Counted from the stretch's first letter, positions 25,169 to 34,608 are shown. The stretch is 64,000 bases of DNA from Martinezella rhizogenes (GCF_000799715.1 NZ_JUHG01000011.1:1054001-1118000); one strand, 5' to 3'. The notes: generated from the sequence alone by a model not told the origin. Translations and numbers: made by a program.

Positions 25169-26353
25169 TCACGTTTTATGTGATGCAGCTACGATATGAT
25201 TCGAAAGCGCAAAACCCTGCGGCAGATTGAAAGAACACGGAATCTTTGCGGCTTCCCGAACCGCCGCCTCGGCCAGACGATGCGCCAGGCCGAAGCTGAC
25301 CTTGAAACCGCCGGTCAGCGCGATCAGGCGCGGATGATCCGGATGCGCTCCCACCATGGGGTCGCGATCGATCGCCTTCGGCCGCAAGCCGGCCCAGCGC
25401 TCCACCAGCTCGGCATTGGCAAGAACCGGTGCCATTGCCCGGGCGGCGGCGAGCAGAGTGTCCAGCTGGCCGTCCGTCGACGCCGGATTGTCAAAACGGT
25501 TTTCGCTGGTGCTTCCGACCGCCACCAGCCCGCCCTCATGCGGAACGATATAGAGCCCGTCGCGAAAGATCACCGGCAGGCCGGCATCGACATCCGCCCT
25601 CAGCAACGCCGCCTGCCCCTTGACAGGCTGACCGAGGGTGGAATGGCGGCCAGGGGTCAAGCCGTCGAGTATCGGAAAGGAATGGTGGCCGGCGGAAAGA
25701 ATGCAGCGGCCAAAATGAATGGCACCCTCACGAGTCTTCGCAATACCTCTGCCCGGATCGATACCCTCGATCTCCATTCCTTCAACAACACGAACATGTT
25801 TCGCCTTGCCGAGAAACGCGGCCAGAACCTTCAACAATGCGCGCGGCGCAACACGGGCGGCGAGCGTGTCGAAGACAAACCCACATTCACCGGCGGAAGG
25901 ATCGATCCAGCCATCGACAGGCGCTGCGTCCAGCACCTGCCAGTGAAACCGCCGCTCGTCATAATGCCAATGCGTCTCCGCATCCTGCGAATGACCAAGT
26001 GCGATCTTGTGCAGATGCGGCTTCGGCAAGGGAATGAGGCGGCCCGAACGACGATATCCGGCTGAAAGCCCGGTTGCCGCTTCAAGCGTCGCAATGTCAC
26101 CCTCCAGGGCCACCAGCGCATCGAACTGGAACTGCTTCTTCTCGGACCATTTGTCGGGCATGTGCGGCATCAGCGCGCCAAGCAGACCGCCGCTTGCTCC
26201 GCTTCCCAATCGGGCGCTATCGACGAGCAGCGTCTCGATGCCCAACCGCTCCGCATGTACCGCCGCCCACAGGCCCATGATGCCGCCGCCGACGATCAGA
26301 AGTTCGACGGATGATTGACCGGCAGGCTCCGGAGGATTATCGGCTTTTCCCAT
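25169..26353 (-). CDS. FAD-dependent oxidoreductase (MnmC oxidase-domain-like)
   Basis: A 394-residue DadA/GlpD-superfamily flavoprotein. The FAD loop is VELLIVGGGIMGLWAAVHAERLG near residue 17. Later family marks are GSGASGGLLGALMPHMPDKW, YIVPHEGGLVAVGSTSE and the C-terminal WAGLRPKAIDRDPMVG followed by LTGGFKVSFGLAH. The GLLGALMPH segment and the divergent mnmD partner suggest the oxidase half of MnmC, which removes carboxymethyl from cmnm5s2U34 of tRNA. A D-amino-acid dehydrogenase is the alternative. The start at 26353 shares two bases with the mnmD ATG; a longer start at 26395 would overlap it further. Confidence 0.72.
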   Translation of the reverse strand: MGKADNPPEPAGQSSVELLIVGGGIMGLWAAVHAERLGIETLLVDSARLGSGASGGLLGALMPHMPDKWSEKKQFQFDALVALEGDIATLEAATGLSAGYRRSGRLIPLPKPHLHKIALGHSQDAETHWHYDERRFHWQVLDAAPVDGWIDPSAGECGFVFDTLAARVAPRALLKVLAAFLGKAKHVRVVEGMEIEGIDPGRGIAKTREGAIHFGRCILSAGHHSFPILDGLTPGRHSTLGQPVKGQAALLRADVDAGLPVIFRDGLYIVPHEGGLVAVGSTSENRFDNPASTDGQLDTLLAAARAMAPVLANAELVERWAGLRPKAIDRDPMVGAHPDHPRLIALTGGFKVSFGLAHRLAEAAVREAAKIPCSFNLPQGFALSNHIVAASHKT

Positions 26354-27086
26354 GACAGATCCAGTTTCCGATCGGACGCAAGCGGCCGAGACCACTGCAG
26401 TGAGCCAAGAGCTCGAATGGCGCGACGGCGATATGCCCTATTCGACCGCCTTTGGCGACCATTTTTATTGCCAGACCGATGGCCGGCTGGAATGCGGCCA
26501 TGTCTTCCTCGACGGCAACGGCCTGCCCGCGCGCTGGAATGAACAGCCAAATTTCCTGATCGGCGAACTCGGCTTCGGCACCGGCCTGAATTTCTGCGAG
26601 ACCTGGCGGCAATGGAAGCAGCATGGCAAGCCGGACTCGGAACTGCATTTCATGTCCTTCGAGCTCTATCCGATGCGCGCCGAGGAGATCGACCGTGCGC
26701 TCACACGCTGGCCGGAGATCGACACCGAGCGTCAGGCACTCGCCGCCGCCTGGCCGGAAGACCCGCACGGTATCGTCACGCTCACCCTTGACGCCCGCAC
26801 GCGCCTTAGCGTCGTCTGCGGCCCGGCAATGGACGGCGTGAGTCAGGCAACGGCAGGCTTCGACGCCTGGTATCTCGACGGATTCGCGCCATCGCGAAAC
26901 GCCGACATGTGGTCGCCGGAACTGATGCAGCTTCTTTATGACAAGAGCGCGCCCGGCGGCACCTTCGCCACCTATGCCGCCGCCGGCTTCGTGCGCCGTA
27001 ACCTGCAGACGGCAGGCTTCACGGTCGAGCGGCGCAAGGGCTTTGCCGGCAAGCGCGAAATGCTCTGCGGAATCAGGCAGGCTTAG
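26352..27086 (+). CDS. mnmD: tRNA (mnm5s2U34) methyltransferase MnmD
   Basis: A 244-residue S-adenosylmethionine-dependent methyltransferase corresponding to the N-terminal half of MnmC, methylating nm5s2U34 to mnm5s2U34. Marks are LEWRDGDMPYSTAFGDHFY, the SAM loop FLIGELGFGTGLNFCETW, the acidic WYLDGFAPSRNADMW and YAAAGFVRRNLQTAGF. The ATG at 26352 is 16 bases from GGAGG, rather far. GTG at 26400 would also start the conserved region. It is divergent from the oxidase-like gene with overlapping starts, a split counterpart of the fused enterobacterial MnmC. Its stop overlaps the histidine-kinase stop. Confidence 0.88.
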   Translation: MTDPVSDRTQAAETTAVSQELEWRDGDMPYSTAFGDHFYCQTDGRLECGHVFLDGNGLPARWNEQPNFLIGELGFGTGLNFCETWRQWKQHGKPDSELHFMSFELYPMRAEEIDRALTRWPEIDTERQALAAAWPEDPHGIVTLTLDARTRLSVVCGPAMDGVSQATAGFDAWYLDGFAPSRNADMWSPELMQLLYDKSAPGGTFATYAAAGFVRRNLQTAGFTVERRKGFAGKREMLCGIRQA

Positions 27087-30000
27087 TTGCGAGAGCGCTC
27101 GGTCTGAAGTGCGTCGTCGCCAAGCCAGCGGCGAACCTTAGCCTCGAGAAGTTCGGGGCTGATCGGCTTCGACATATAATCATCCATGCCCGCCTCCAGG
27201 CACATGTCGCGATCGACATCGAGTGCATGAGCGGTGACGCCGACGATCGGCACATGGCACCCCAGCCCGGCTTCCGCTTCCAGCTGTCGGATCGTGCGCG
27301 TCGCCTGATGGCCGTTCATGACCGGCATCGAGACATCCATCATGATCAGCGATGGCCGCAGCTTGAGCCAGGCGTCAACAGCCTCCTGGCCATTCTGGAC
27401 CACGAGGAAGCGCAGTCCGGTCACTTGCAGTATCTGCGTGAAGACGATCTGGTTGACCTCATTGTCCTCGGCGACCAGGACATCGATGGCGCTGACGGGT
27501 CTTGCCGATACATCCTGCTCAACGGCCTGGATGGCGGCCTCTGCTTCGGCCTCTATCGGCAATTGCGAGGCGACCACGGTCGCATAGCCGGTCATCCGTT
27601 GCCGGCGCGCCATGCGCACGACATCGATGATGGTGCTCCGCAGCACATTGGCGCGAATGGGCTTCATCAGATGTGCCTGGCCATTCAGCGCGGCGAATTC
27701 CTTGTCGCTGCCGACGACATCCATGGACGTCAGGAAAATCAGCGACAAGGCCTCGAAGCAGGCATCCGCGCGAATGATGCGCGCCACTTCGTCGCCATTC
27801 ATGTCCGGCATATGGTAATCGAGGATCACGGCATCGACCGGCACGCCCATCTCGGAAGCGGCACGGAGAATGGCGAGCCCCGTCTTGCCATCCTCGGCGG
27901 CATGGCCGTCGAAGCCCCACTGTTGCAACTGCTCGCTCAATATCCGCCGGTTGATCTCGTTGTCGTCGATGACCAGAATGCGCGCGCCTTTGACATTGAC
28001 CGGCACCGTGCGCGGTTCACTGCGCGCCGCTACCGGCGGCATGGGCAGATGCACGGTAAAGACCGAGCCCTTGCCCCATTCGCTGTCGACTTCAAGATAA
28101 CCACCGAAGAGATCAACCAGCCCGGCGGTGATCGCAAGCCCGAGACCCGTGCCTTCGTGGCGGCGCGTGGAGGAGGCGTCCACCTGCGAAAACTTCTCGA
28201 AAATGGAATCGAGCTTCTCCTTGGAAATACCAAGGCCGGTATCCTCGACGCGAAGCGTCAGCATGACCTCGCCATTGTCGATCGGCTGGCTATCCAACTC
28301 GACCAGCACATGGCCGCGCTCGGTGAACTTGATCGCATTGCCAAGCAGGTTGGTCACGATCTGGCGGAAGCGGCCGGCATCGCCCAGCACCATGGCCGGC
28401 ACATCGGGCGTGACACGCACCAGGAGTTCGATGTCCTTTTCCGCCGCCGGCGACGACAGCAGCGTCGCCACATCCTCCACCGCTTCGGCCGGATCGAAGG
28501 CCGCCTGGCGCAGTCGCATCTGCCCGGCGTCGATCTTCGAGAAATCGAGGATATCGTTGATGATCGTCAGCAGCGCATTGCCCGATTTGACGATGATGTC
28601 GATGAAGGTCTTTTGCCGGGCGTCGAGATCGGTCTTGGCCAGCAGTTCCGCCATACCGAGAACCCCGTTCATCGGCGTACGGATTTCATGGCTCATATTG
28701 GCGAGGAATTCGGATTTGGCCCGGTCGGCGGCTTCGCTGCGGGCCAGCAGCAGCTGTAGTTCCGCCTCGCGCTTTTTCATCTCGGTGACGTCGGTCAGCA
28801 CCACGGTCCAGCGTCGGCTCTCGCTCACCGCCGCTTCGAGCTGTATCCAGCGCTCGCCGGCCACCTGGAAGACCGTAGAAACCGGCTTGTCCGCCGCCAT
28901 GTTCTCGCGCCAGGCAAGTCGCAAGGAGTCCGGATCGGCGCCGAAATCACCGCGGGCGGCACAGTGATCAAACGCGGCGGACCAGTGCTTTCCAACCGCC
29001 AGGCAATCCGCGGGAACGCACAGCATGTCCGTCAGCGCGTCGTTCGCCAGCATGATGATGCCGTCCTGCAGGATCAGCAGCCCTTGCGACATGGCATGCG
29101 TCGCATCCGTCATCAGATCGCCGAGGCGTTCCAGCGCAAGATGAGCCTCGCTGATCTCCTGCTCCTGCAAGCGTACGGAGGAAATGTCGGCATAGGTGAC
29201 GAGCGTGCGGCCGTTCGAAATGCGGCGCGTATCCATGATCACGGATTTGCCATCGGCATAGCTCATCTCGGTCTGGAGATGCGGGCCGGCGTTACGAGAG
29301 GCGTCCATACGCGACTGGTAGATATCATCGATACTGCCGGCATCGGGGCCGTAACGGCCAAGCTCGAAATGCCTGACGATGAGGTCGCGAACAGGCCGGG
29401 CTTCGAAGCGCTCGTCCTTCGGGAAATCCCAGATGTCATAAAAGGCATCATTGGTATATTCGACAACGCAGTTGCTATCGTGGATCATCACACCGATCGG
29501 CATGGAGCGGAGGATGCTCCCGAGATCTTGATGCAACGCCTCGGCACGCGCCTGTGCTTCGATCAATTGCGTCTCGCGCAACTTCAGCACGGAAATATCG
29601 TTCATGGAGCCGACGACATAGCGCTTGCCGTCCGAGGTGACAACGCGGTTGACGCGCGTCATGATCGGATGCGTCACATGCTGCCGATCGACCACCTCGC
29701 CCTCGAATGCGAGCGCATGCCCTTCATTCAGCACTTGCTCGTTTTCGGCAAAATAATCATCGGCGCCGGTTTCGAACATCTCGTGTTCGGTCTTCCCCAG
29801 CACCTCGGCATGGCTAAGCCCCGTGATCGCCGAATAGGCTTCGTTGGAATAGATCAGCCGATGGCTCGCATCACGTACAAAGGAGGCAACCGGCAAGTCC
29901 TGAAGAATGGAGCGATAAAGCCCGGCCTCATCGACGTCTCCACCCGAAATGCCGCCCTCTCCCACTTCGGAGGGCGTAACCGAAGGCACTGCAGGCGCAT

Positions 30001-30424
30001 CGAGAAATATGCCGAAGACATAGAGACGGTCTTCGGCAGGCGAAAAACTTTCGATCTGCACCCGCGACCGGACACGGCCCGCTGGATCGAAGCACAGCGC
30101 CGTCTCCTCGGAACCGAACACCAGCACCCGGCGCTCCTTGTCTTCCCGGTCGACTTCTTCACCGCTGTCGAAGAGATCGCGGCTGCGATTGCCAATGAAA
30201 TCGGAGATATCACGTTGGAAAAACCGCGCATAGGCTCGGTTGACGGCGACGTAGCGCAGATCGCTGTTCTTGACATAAGCCGGCTGATCCAGATCGGCGA
30301 TCCGGCGGCAGGCCAACTCCAGCAGTTCACCGTCCGAGTTCAACAGCGCCCCTCTTTTCACCGTTCGCGTTAGTTTACTGAACCAAGGCTGTATCACAAA
30401 GCGCTTTAACAAGCCGTTAACCAT
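27083..30424 (-). CDS. Soluble hybrid sensor histidine kinase with PAS and two receiver domains
   Basis: A 1113-residue cytoplasmic kinase without membrane helices. Four PAS-like segments lie near residues 45-150, 170-290, 305-420 and 430-550. The HisKA box FLANMSHEIRTPMNGVLGMAE puts the phosphorylated His near 578. The ATPase boxes are around 690-810 (GLGISKEKLDSIFEKFSQVD, GTGLGLAI). Receiver 1 has DDNEINRRIL and the Asp in VILDYHMPDMNG near 866. Receiver 2 has AEDNEVNQIVF and the Asp in IMMDVSMPVMNG near 1028. No Hpt domain or partner regulator gene is adjacent. The PAS ligand is unknown. Confidence 0.9.
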   Translation of the reverse strand: MVNGLLKRFVIQPWFSKLTRTVKRGALLNSDGELLELACRRIADLDQPAYVKNSDLRYVAVNRAYARFFQRDISDFIGNRSRDLFDSGEEVDREDKERRVLVFGSEETALCFDPAGRVRSRVQIESFSPAEDRLYVFGIFLDAPAVPSVTPSEVGEGGISGGDVDEAGLYRSILQDLPVASFVRDASHRLIYSNEAYSAITGLSHAEVLGKTEHEMFETGADDYFAENEQVLNEGHALAFEGEVVDRQHVTHPIMTRVNRVVTSDGKRYVVGSMNDISVLKLRETQLIEAQARAEALHQDLGSILRSMPIGVMIHDSNCVVEYTNDAFYDIWDFPKDERFEARPVRDLIVRHFELGRYGPDAGSIDDIYQSRMDASRNAGPHLQTEMSYADGKSVIMDTRRISNGRTLVTYADISSVRLQEQEISEAHLALERLGDLMTDATHAMSQGLLILQDGIIMLANDALTDMLCVPADCLAVGKHWSAAFDHCAARGDFGADPDSLRLAWRENMAADKPVSTVFQVAGERWIQLEAAVSESRRWTVVLTDVTEMKKREAELQLLLARSEAADRAKSEFLANMSHEIRTPMNGVLGMAELLAKTDLDARQKTFIDIIVKSGNALLTIINDILDFSKIDAGQMRLRQAAFDPAEAVEDVATLLSSPAAEKDIELLVRVTPDVPAMVLGDAGRFRQIVTNLLGNAIKFTERGHVLVELDSQPIDNGEVMLTLRVEDTGLGISKEKLDSIFEKFSQVDASSTRRHEGTGLGLAITAGLVDLFGGYLEVDSEWGKGSVFTVHLPMPPVAARSEPRTVPVNVKGARILVIDDNEINRRILSEQLQQWGFDGHAAEDGKTGLAILRAASEMGVPVDAVILDYHMPDMNGDEVARIIRADACFEALSLIFLTSMDVVGSDKEFAALNGQAHLMKPIRANVLRSTIIDVVRMARRQRMTGYATVVASQLPIEAEAEAAIQAVEQDVSARPVSAIDVLVAEDNEVNQIVFTQILQVTGLRFLVVQNGQEAVDAWLKLRPSLIMMDVSMPVMNGHQATRTIRQLEAEAGLGCHVPIVGVTAHALDVDRDMCLEAGMDDYMSKPISPELLEAKVRRWLGDDALQTERSRN

Positions 30425-30558
30425 ATTTTCGGCGCACTGAACGTCGCGTTCAGGCCACTGAATATCCCAAAACGGTCACTCCCTGGTCGCAAACGACGAC
30501 AGCATCCGGCACCGAACTCTGGCAAGAATCACCTCAGAACAATGGCGGAGGAAGAGCG

Positions 30559-32145
30559 ATGAGCGACGACGCAACGACGGCCGTGCACGCGACCGACACT
30601 ACGACCGTGCCGGCCGAGCGCCGCCGCCGGACCGGAGGCCGGGGAGCCGAACGCAGCCGCAAACCAAGCGGCGCGAAATACCTCAACCTCGTCAACAATC
30701 TCGCGCGCACCGAGCTTCTGTCGCCCGAGACGCTGGATGACATTCACGAGGCGTCGCTGACCATTCTCGAAGAGATCGGCATGGATATCATCCTGTCAGA
30801 AGCGCGCGAACGCATGAAGGCGGCTGGCGCGGACGTCACCCCCGGCACCGAACGCGTCCGCTTCGATCGCGGCATGATCATGGAGCTGATCGCCTCCGTT
30901 CCCTCGACCTTCACGCTGCATGCCCGCAACCCGCTCCGGAACGTTCAGATCGGCGGCAGGAACCTCGTCTTTGCCCAGGTCGCCTCCGCACCCTTCGTTG
31001 CCGATCGCGAGGGCGGCAGGCGGGCCGGCAACCAGGAGGATTTTCGTAAGCTGATCAAGCTTGCCCAATCCTACGACATCATCCACATGACCGGCGGCTA
31101 TCCGGTCGAGCCCATCGATATTCACGCCTCGGTGCGCCATCTCGACTGCCTCTCCGATATCGTCAAGCTGACCGACAAGGCATTTCATTGCTATTCGCTC
31201 GGCAGACAGCGCAATCTCGACGCGATCGAGATCGCCCGCATCGGCCGCGGCATCAGCATGGAGCAGATGGAGCGCGAGCCATCGCTCTTCACTATCATCA
31301 ACTCCTCCTCCCCGCTGCGCCTCGACGGGCCAATGCTGCAGGGTATCATCGAGATGTCCTCGCGGGGTCAGGTCGTGGTCATCACGCCTTTCACACTGGC
31401 GGGCGCCATGGCGCCGGTGACCATCGCCGGCGCGCTGGTGCAGCAAAATGCCGAGGCGCTCTGCGGCATCGCCTTCAGCCAGATGGTGCGCAAGGGCGCG
31501 CCGGTGATGTATGGCGGCTTCACCTCGAACGTCGACATGAAGACGGGAGCGCCGGCCTTCGGTACCCCGGAATATATGAAGGCGGTGATCGCCGGCGGCC
31601 AGCTCGCCCGCCGCTACGGCATTCCCTACCGCACCTCCAACACCAACGCCTCCAATACGCTGGACGCGCAGGCCGCCTATGAGTCGGCGCTATCGCTCTG
31701 GGCACTGACCCAGGGCGGCGGCAATTTCGTGCTGCACGCGGCCGGCTGGAGCGAGGGCGGGCTGACCGCCTGCTTCGAGAAATTCATCCTCGACGTCGAC
31801 ATGCTGCAAATGGTTGCCGAATTCCTGACCCCTCTGGATGTCAGCCAGGACGCGCTGGCGCTGGATGCCGTGCGCGATGTCGGCCCCGGCGGCCACTATT
31901 TCGGCACGGCCCATACGCTCGCGCGCTATGAGACTGCCTTCTATTCGCCCATTCTTTCCGACTGGCGCAATTACGAGACCTGGTCCGAAGCCGGCCGTCC
32001 TACGACCTATGATCACGCCAACCGCATCTTCAAGGAAACGCTTGCCCACTACGAACGTCCGCCACTCGATCCGGCGATCGAGGAGGAGCTCGATACCTTC
32101 GTAGCAAAGCGCAAGGAAGAAGGCGGCGTTCCGACTGATTTCTAA
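30559..32145 (+). CDS. Trimethylamine methyltransferase (MttB) family protein, non-pyrrolysine
   Basis: A 528-residue COG5598 protein. It is related to the methanogen TMA methyltransferase but has no in-frame amber codon, so it belongs to the non-pyrrolysine branch whose characterised members demethylate glycine betaine, carnitine or related quaternary amines onto a corrinoid. Marks are LEEIGMDIILSEARERM, RKLIKLAQSYDIIHMTGGYPVEP, SSPLRLDGPMLQGIIEM and QDALALDAVRDVGPGGHYFGTAHT. The N-terminus is basic (ERRRRTGGRGAERSRK). A GGAGGA site precedes the ATG. No corrinoid protein or reactivase gene is in the window, so the methyl acceptor is unclear. Confidence 0.85.
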   Translation: MSDDATTAVHATDTTTVPAERRRRTGGRGAERSRKPSGAKYLNLVNNLARTELLSPETLDDIHEASLTILEEIGMDIILSEARERMKAAGADVTPGTERVRFDRGMIMELIASVPSTFTLHARNPLRNVQIGGRNLVFAQVASAPFVADREGGRRAGNQEDFRKLIKLAQSYDIIHMTGGYPVEPIDIHASVRHLDCLSDIVKLTDKAFHCYSLGRQRNLDAIEIARIGRGISMEQMEREPSLFTIINSSSPLRLDGPMLQGIIEMSSRGQVVVITPFTLAGAMAPVTIAGALVQQNAEALCGIAFSQMVRKGAPVMYGGFTSNVDMKTGAPAFGTPEYMKAVIAGGQLARRYGIPYRTSNTNASNTLDAQAAYESALSLWALTQGGGNFVLHAAGWSEGGLTACFEKFILDVDMLQMVAEFLTPLDVSQDALALDAVRDVGPGGHYFGTAHTLARYETAFYSPILSDWRNYETWSEAGRPTTYDHANRIFKETLAHYERPPLDPAIEEELDTFVAKRKEEGGVPTDF

Positions 32146-32289
32146 AGCGAAATCAAAGAGCTCCATGCATCCAGCATGAACAAAATTTAATGTGGCAGGC
32201 GTCCATTTGGCCGCGACTTCGCCCTGTTTCCCACCCAATTTCAACCTCGGCTTCGGCTGGGAGGCCTTTTGTTTGGGAAAGGAATTTTA

Positions 32290-32613
32290 ATGTCTGTGCT
32301 TCGCACTATAACCACGGCGGGCCTCATCGCGCTGACACTCGGCAGCGCCGCCGCCGCAACGACCACCACTGCCGCCGCTTCCGAGCGCGGCGCAATCTTC
32401 GGCGGCCTCGCCGCCGGTCTTGTGGGCGGCGCCCTTGTGGCGGAGGCCACTCGTCCGGTCTACCCCGCCTATCCGGCCTACTACCGCACCTACCCGGCTT
32501 ACTATGATGGTCCGGTCTATCAGCGGGTCTACGAGCGTCCATACCACGGCTGCTACTGGTCGTGGCGTCACGACCGCTGGGGCCAGCCGTTTCGTGTAGA
32601 GGTCTGCCGTTAG
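32290..32613 (+). CDS. Small exported Tyr/Pro-rich protein
   Basis: A 107-residue protein with a predicted signal peptide (MSVLRTITTAGLIALTLGSAAAA). A Gly/Ala-rich stretch follows (IFGGLAAGLVGGALVAEA), then repeated Tyr-Pro motifs (YPAYPAYYRTYPAYY). The end has two cysteines around CYWSWRHDRWGQPFRVEVC. Such proteins are frequent in rhizobial genomes with no known function. AAAGGA precedes the ATG by about seven bases. A clear intrinsic terminator follows, so it is a monocistronic gene. Confidence 0.75.
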   Translation: MSVLRTITTAGLIALTLGSAAAATTTTAAASERGAIFGGLAAGLVGGALVAEATRPVYPAYPAYYRTYPAYYDGPVYQRVYERPYHGCYWSWRHDRWGQPFRVEVCR

Positions 32614-32644
32614 GAGCCACCTGCCCATCCATGAACCTGTTGAC

Positions 32645-32670
32645 GCCGCCGGGCTTCCGGCGGCATTTTT
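32645..32670 (+). terminator. Intrinsic terminator after the Tyr/Pro-rich protein gene
   Basis: GCCGCCGG and CCGGCGGC form an eight-base-pair stem with a GCTT loop, followed by ATTTTTATT. Position and T-run are typical of Rho-independent termination on the plus strand. Confidence 0.85.
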
Positions 32671-32970
32671 ATTGCGTCTGCGAACAAGCTTTCGGTCACA
32701 CCCCTTGACTTTGGCGGCGAATAGGACCAAATGCGCATCAGCTTTCACCTTCCGGCCGCCGCGTGAGCGTGCCCTGCGGGACTTTATGTACGCAAGAGAA
32801 GGACAAAAGCGCTTTTGAAATGAGACCGCACCCAAGGCGGTCAGATGCGCTGGAAAGCTTTTTCCAACTTACAAGTTCCCACTTCACGCGGGGTTCTTGA
32901 CGCCAGAGACAGACCGGATCGCATGGTGCGACCCGGCCTATTTGCTTTGGCGCCCCCGAAAGGTATTGAA
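32671..32970 (+). other. Leader region of the RNA helicase gene
   Basis: About 300 bases without a convincing gene. It contains the small inverted repeats GACCGC/GCGGTC (32824-32829 and 32837-32842) and GGAAAGC/TTTTTCC (around 32852-32865). A long structured leader before a cold-shock type helicase is plausible, but I recognise no riboswitch or named RNA element here. An in-frame open extension upstream of the chosen start is probably untranslated. Confidence 0.4.
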
Positions 32971-34587
32971 TTGACCGATTTTAACTCGCTTGGTCTCTCC
33001 AAGCAGATCGTCGATACGCTGTCGCAGAACAACTTCACGACGCCGACGCCGATTCAGGCGCAGGCGATCCCGCTTGTTCTCAATGGCCGCGATCTCATCG
33101 GCCTCGCTCAGACCGGCACCGGCAAAACCGCCGCCTTCGGCCTGCCAATCATCGAAATGCTGTTGAAGGATGCCAAGCGCCCCGACAACCGCACCGTCCG
33201 TACGCTTATCCTCGCCCCCACCCGCGAACTGGTCAACCAGATCGCCGACAACCTCAAGCTCTTCGTCCGCAAGACGGCGCTGAGGATCAATGTCGTCGTC
33301 GGTGGTGCTTCGATCAACAAGCAGCAGCTGCAGCTCGAGCGCGGCACCGACATTCTCGTTGCCACCCCCGGCCGCCTGCTTGACCTCATCAGCCGCCGCG
33401 CCCTGTCGCTCGGCCAGGTGAGCTACCTCGTCCTAGACGAGGCCGACCAGATGCTCGACCTCGGCTTCATCCACGACCTGCGCAAGATCTCCAAGATGGT
33501 CCCGGCCAAGCGCCAGACCATGCTGTTCTCGGCCACCATGCCGAAGACCATCGCCGATCTCGCTTCCGAATACCTGACCAACCCGGTCAAGGTCGAAGTC
33601 TCGCCTCCGGGCAAGGCGGCCGACAAGGTGGAACAGTATGTCCACTTCGTTTCCGGTCAGAACCACAAGACCGAAATCCTCAAGGAAAACATTTCCGCCA
33701 ATCCTGATGGCCGCGCCATGGTCTTCCTGCGCACCAAGCACGGCGCCGAGAAGCTGATGAAGCATCTCGAACACGTCGGCTTTGCTGCCGCCTCCATCCA
33801 CGGCAACAAGAGCCAGGGTCAGCGCGAACGTGCCCTCAAGGGCTTCCGTGACGGCGAAGTCCGCGTTCTCGTCGCCACCGACGTCGCCGCTCGCGGCATC
33901 GATATCCCTGGCGTTACGCATGTCTACAACTACGACCTGCCGGAAGTACCGGACGCCTACGTCCACCGCATCGGCCGTACCGCACGCGCCGGCCGCGACG
34001 GCATCGCCATCGCCTTCTGCGCCCCCGACGAAGCCCGCCTGCTGCGTGATATCGAGCGCCTGATGGGCATCGATATCGCCGTTGCCAGCGGCGAAGCTCC
34101 GGCCGACCGTGGCCGTCCGGCTCGCGGCAACAACAACCGCGCAGGCGGTCGTGGTGGTCAGGGCCAAGGCCAGGGTCGTGGCGGCGCAGGTCAGGGACGT
34201 GCCGAAGGCCGCCCCGCCCGTCCAGCTCGTCGGCCCCATCGTGAAGGTGAAGCCGGTGCCCAAAACGGCGAACGTCAGGAACGTCGTCCGCAGCGCGAAA
34301 ACAATCGCAATGCCGACTTCCGCGGCCAGCGCCGCGACGAGCGCGCCCCGCGTCCGGAAGTAGACAACGATCTCGCATCGACGTCCGATTTCCGCCCGGC
34401 CAAGAAGCCGCAGCACAATGGTGCGGCAAACGAAGCCGGCGCCCATCGCGGTCCCCGCCACGCTCACGGCCGCCCCACGGGTCGCCATGAAGACCGTGGC
34501 CAGAACGCCCAGGGCGAACAGCGCAAGGACGGCAGCGGTCAGCGTCGCGGCCCCGGCAACGGCGGCCAGCGTCGCGAACGCGCTTGA
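32971..34587 (+). CDS. DEAD-box ATP-dependent RNA helicase (RhlE-like)
   Basis: A 538-residue RNA helicase. Motifs appear in order: Q motif FNSLGLSKQIVDTLSQNNFTTPTPIQ, Walker A AQTGTGKT (residues 46-53), PTRELVNQI, TPGRLLD, DEAD (156-159), SAT, and VHRIGRTARAGRDG. The tail from about 376 is Arg/Gly/Asn-rich with RGG-like repeats and is likely to bind RNA, as in RhlE homologues. The start is assigned to TTG at 32971 because GAAAGG lies seven bases upstream and homologues begin at this segment; an ATG far upstream would add 42 poor residues. A strong terminator follows. Confidence 0.93.
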   Translation: MTDFNSLGLSKQIVDTLSQNNFTTPTPIQAQAIPLVLNGRDLIGLAQTGTGKTAAFGLPIIEMLLKDAKRPDNRTVRTLILAPTRELVNQIADNLKLFVRKTALRINVVVGGASINKQQLQLERGTDILVATPGRLLDLISRRALSLGQVSYLVLDEADQMLDLGFIHDLRKISKMVPAKRQTMLFSATMPKTIADLASEYLTNPVKVEVSPPGKAADKVEQYVHFVSGQNHKTEILKENISANPDGRAMVFLRTKHGAEKLMKHLEHVGFAAASIHGNKSQGQRERALKGFRDGEVRVLVATDVAARGIDIPGVTHVYNYDLPEVPDAYVHRIGRTARAGRDGIAIAFCAPDEARLLRDIERLMGIDIAVASGEAPADRGRPARGNNNRAGGRGGQGQGQGRGGAGQGRAEGRPARPARRPHREGEAGAQNGERQERRPQRENNRNADFRGQRRDERAPRPEVDNDLASTSDFRPAKKPQHNGAANEAGAHRGPRHAHGRPTGRHEDRGQNAQGEQRKDGSGQRRGPGNGGQRRERA

Positions 34588-34608
34588 ACGAATCTTGATT
34601 GAATGAGG

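Noticed and set aside
27227..30373. Long plus-strand frames opposite the hybrid kinase
   Set aside because: Both are complements of conserved kinase and receiver segments and resemble no protein family.
30559..32145. Pyrrolysine-encoding MttB
   Set aside because: The frame has no internal TAG, so it belongs to the non-pyrrolysine branch.
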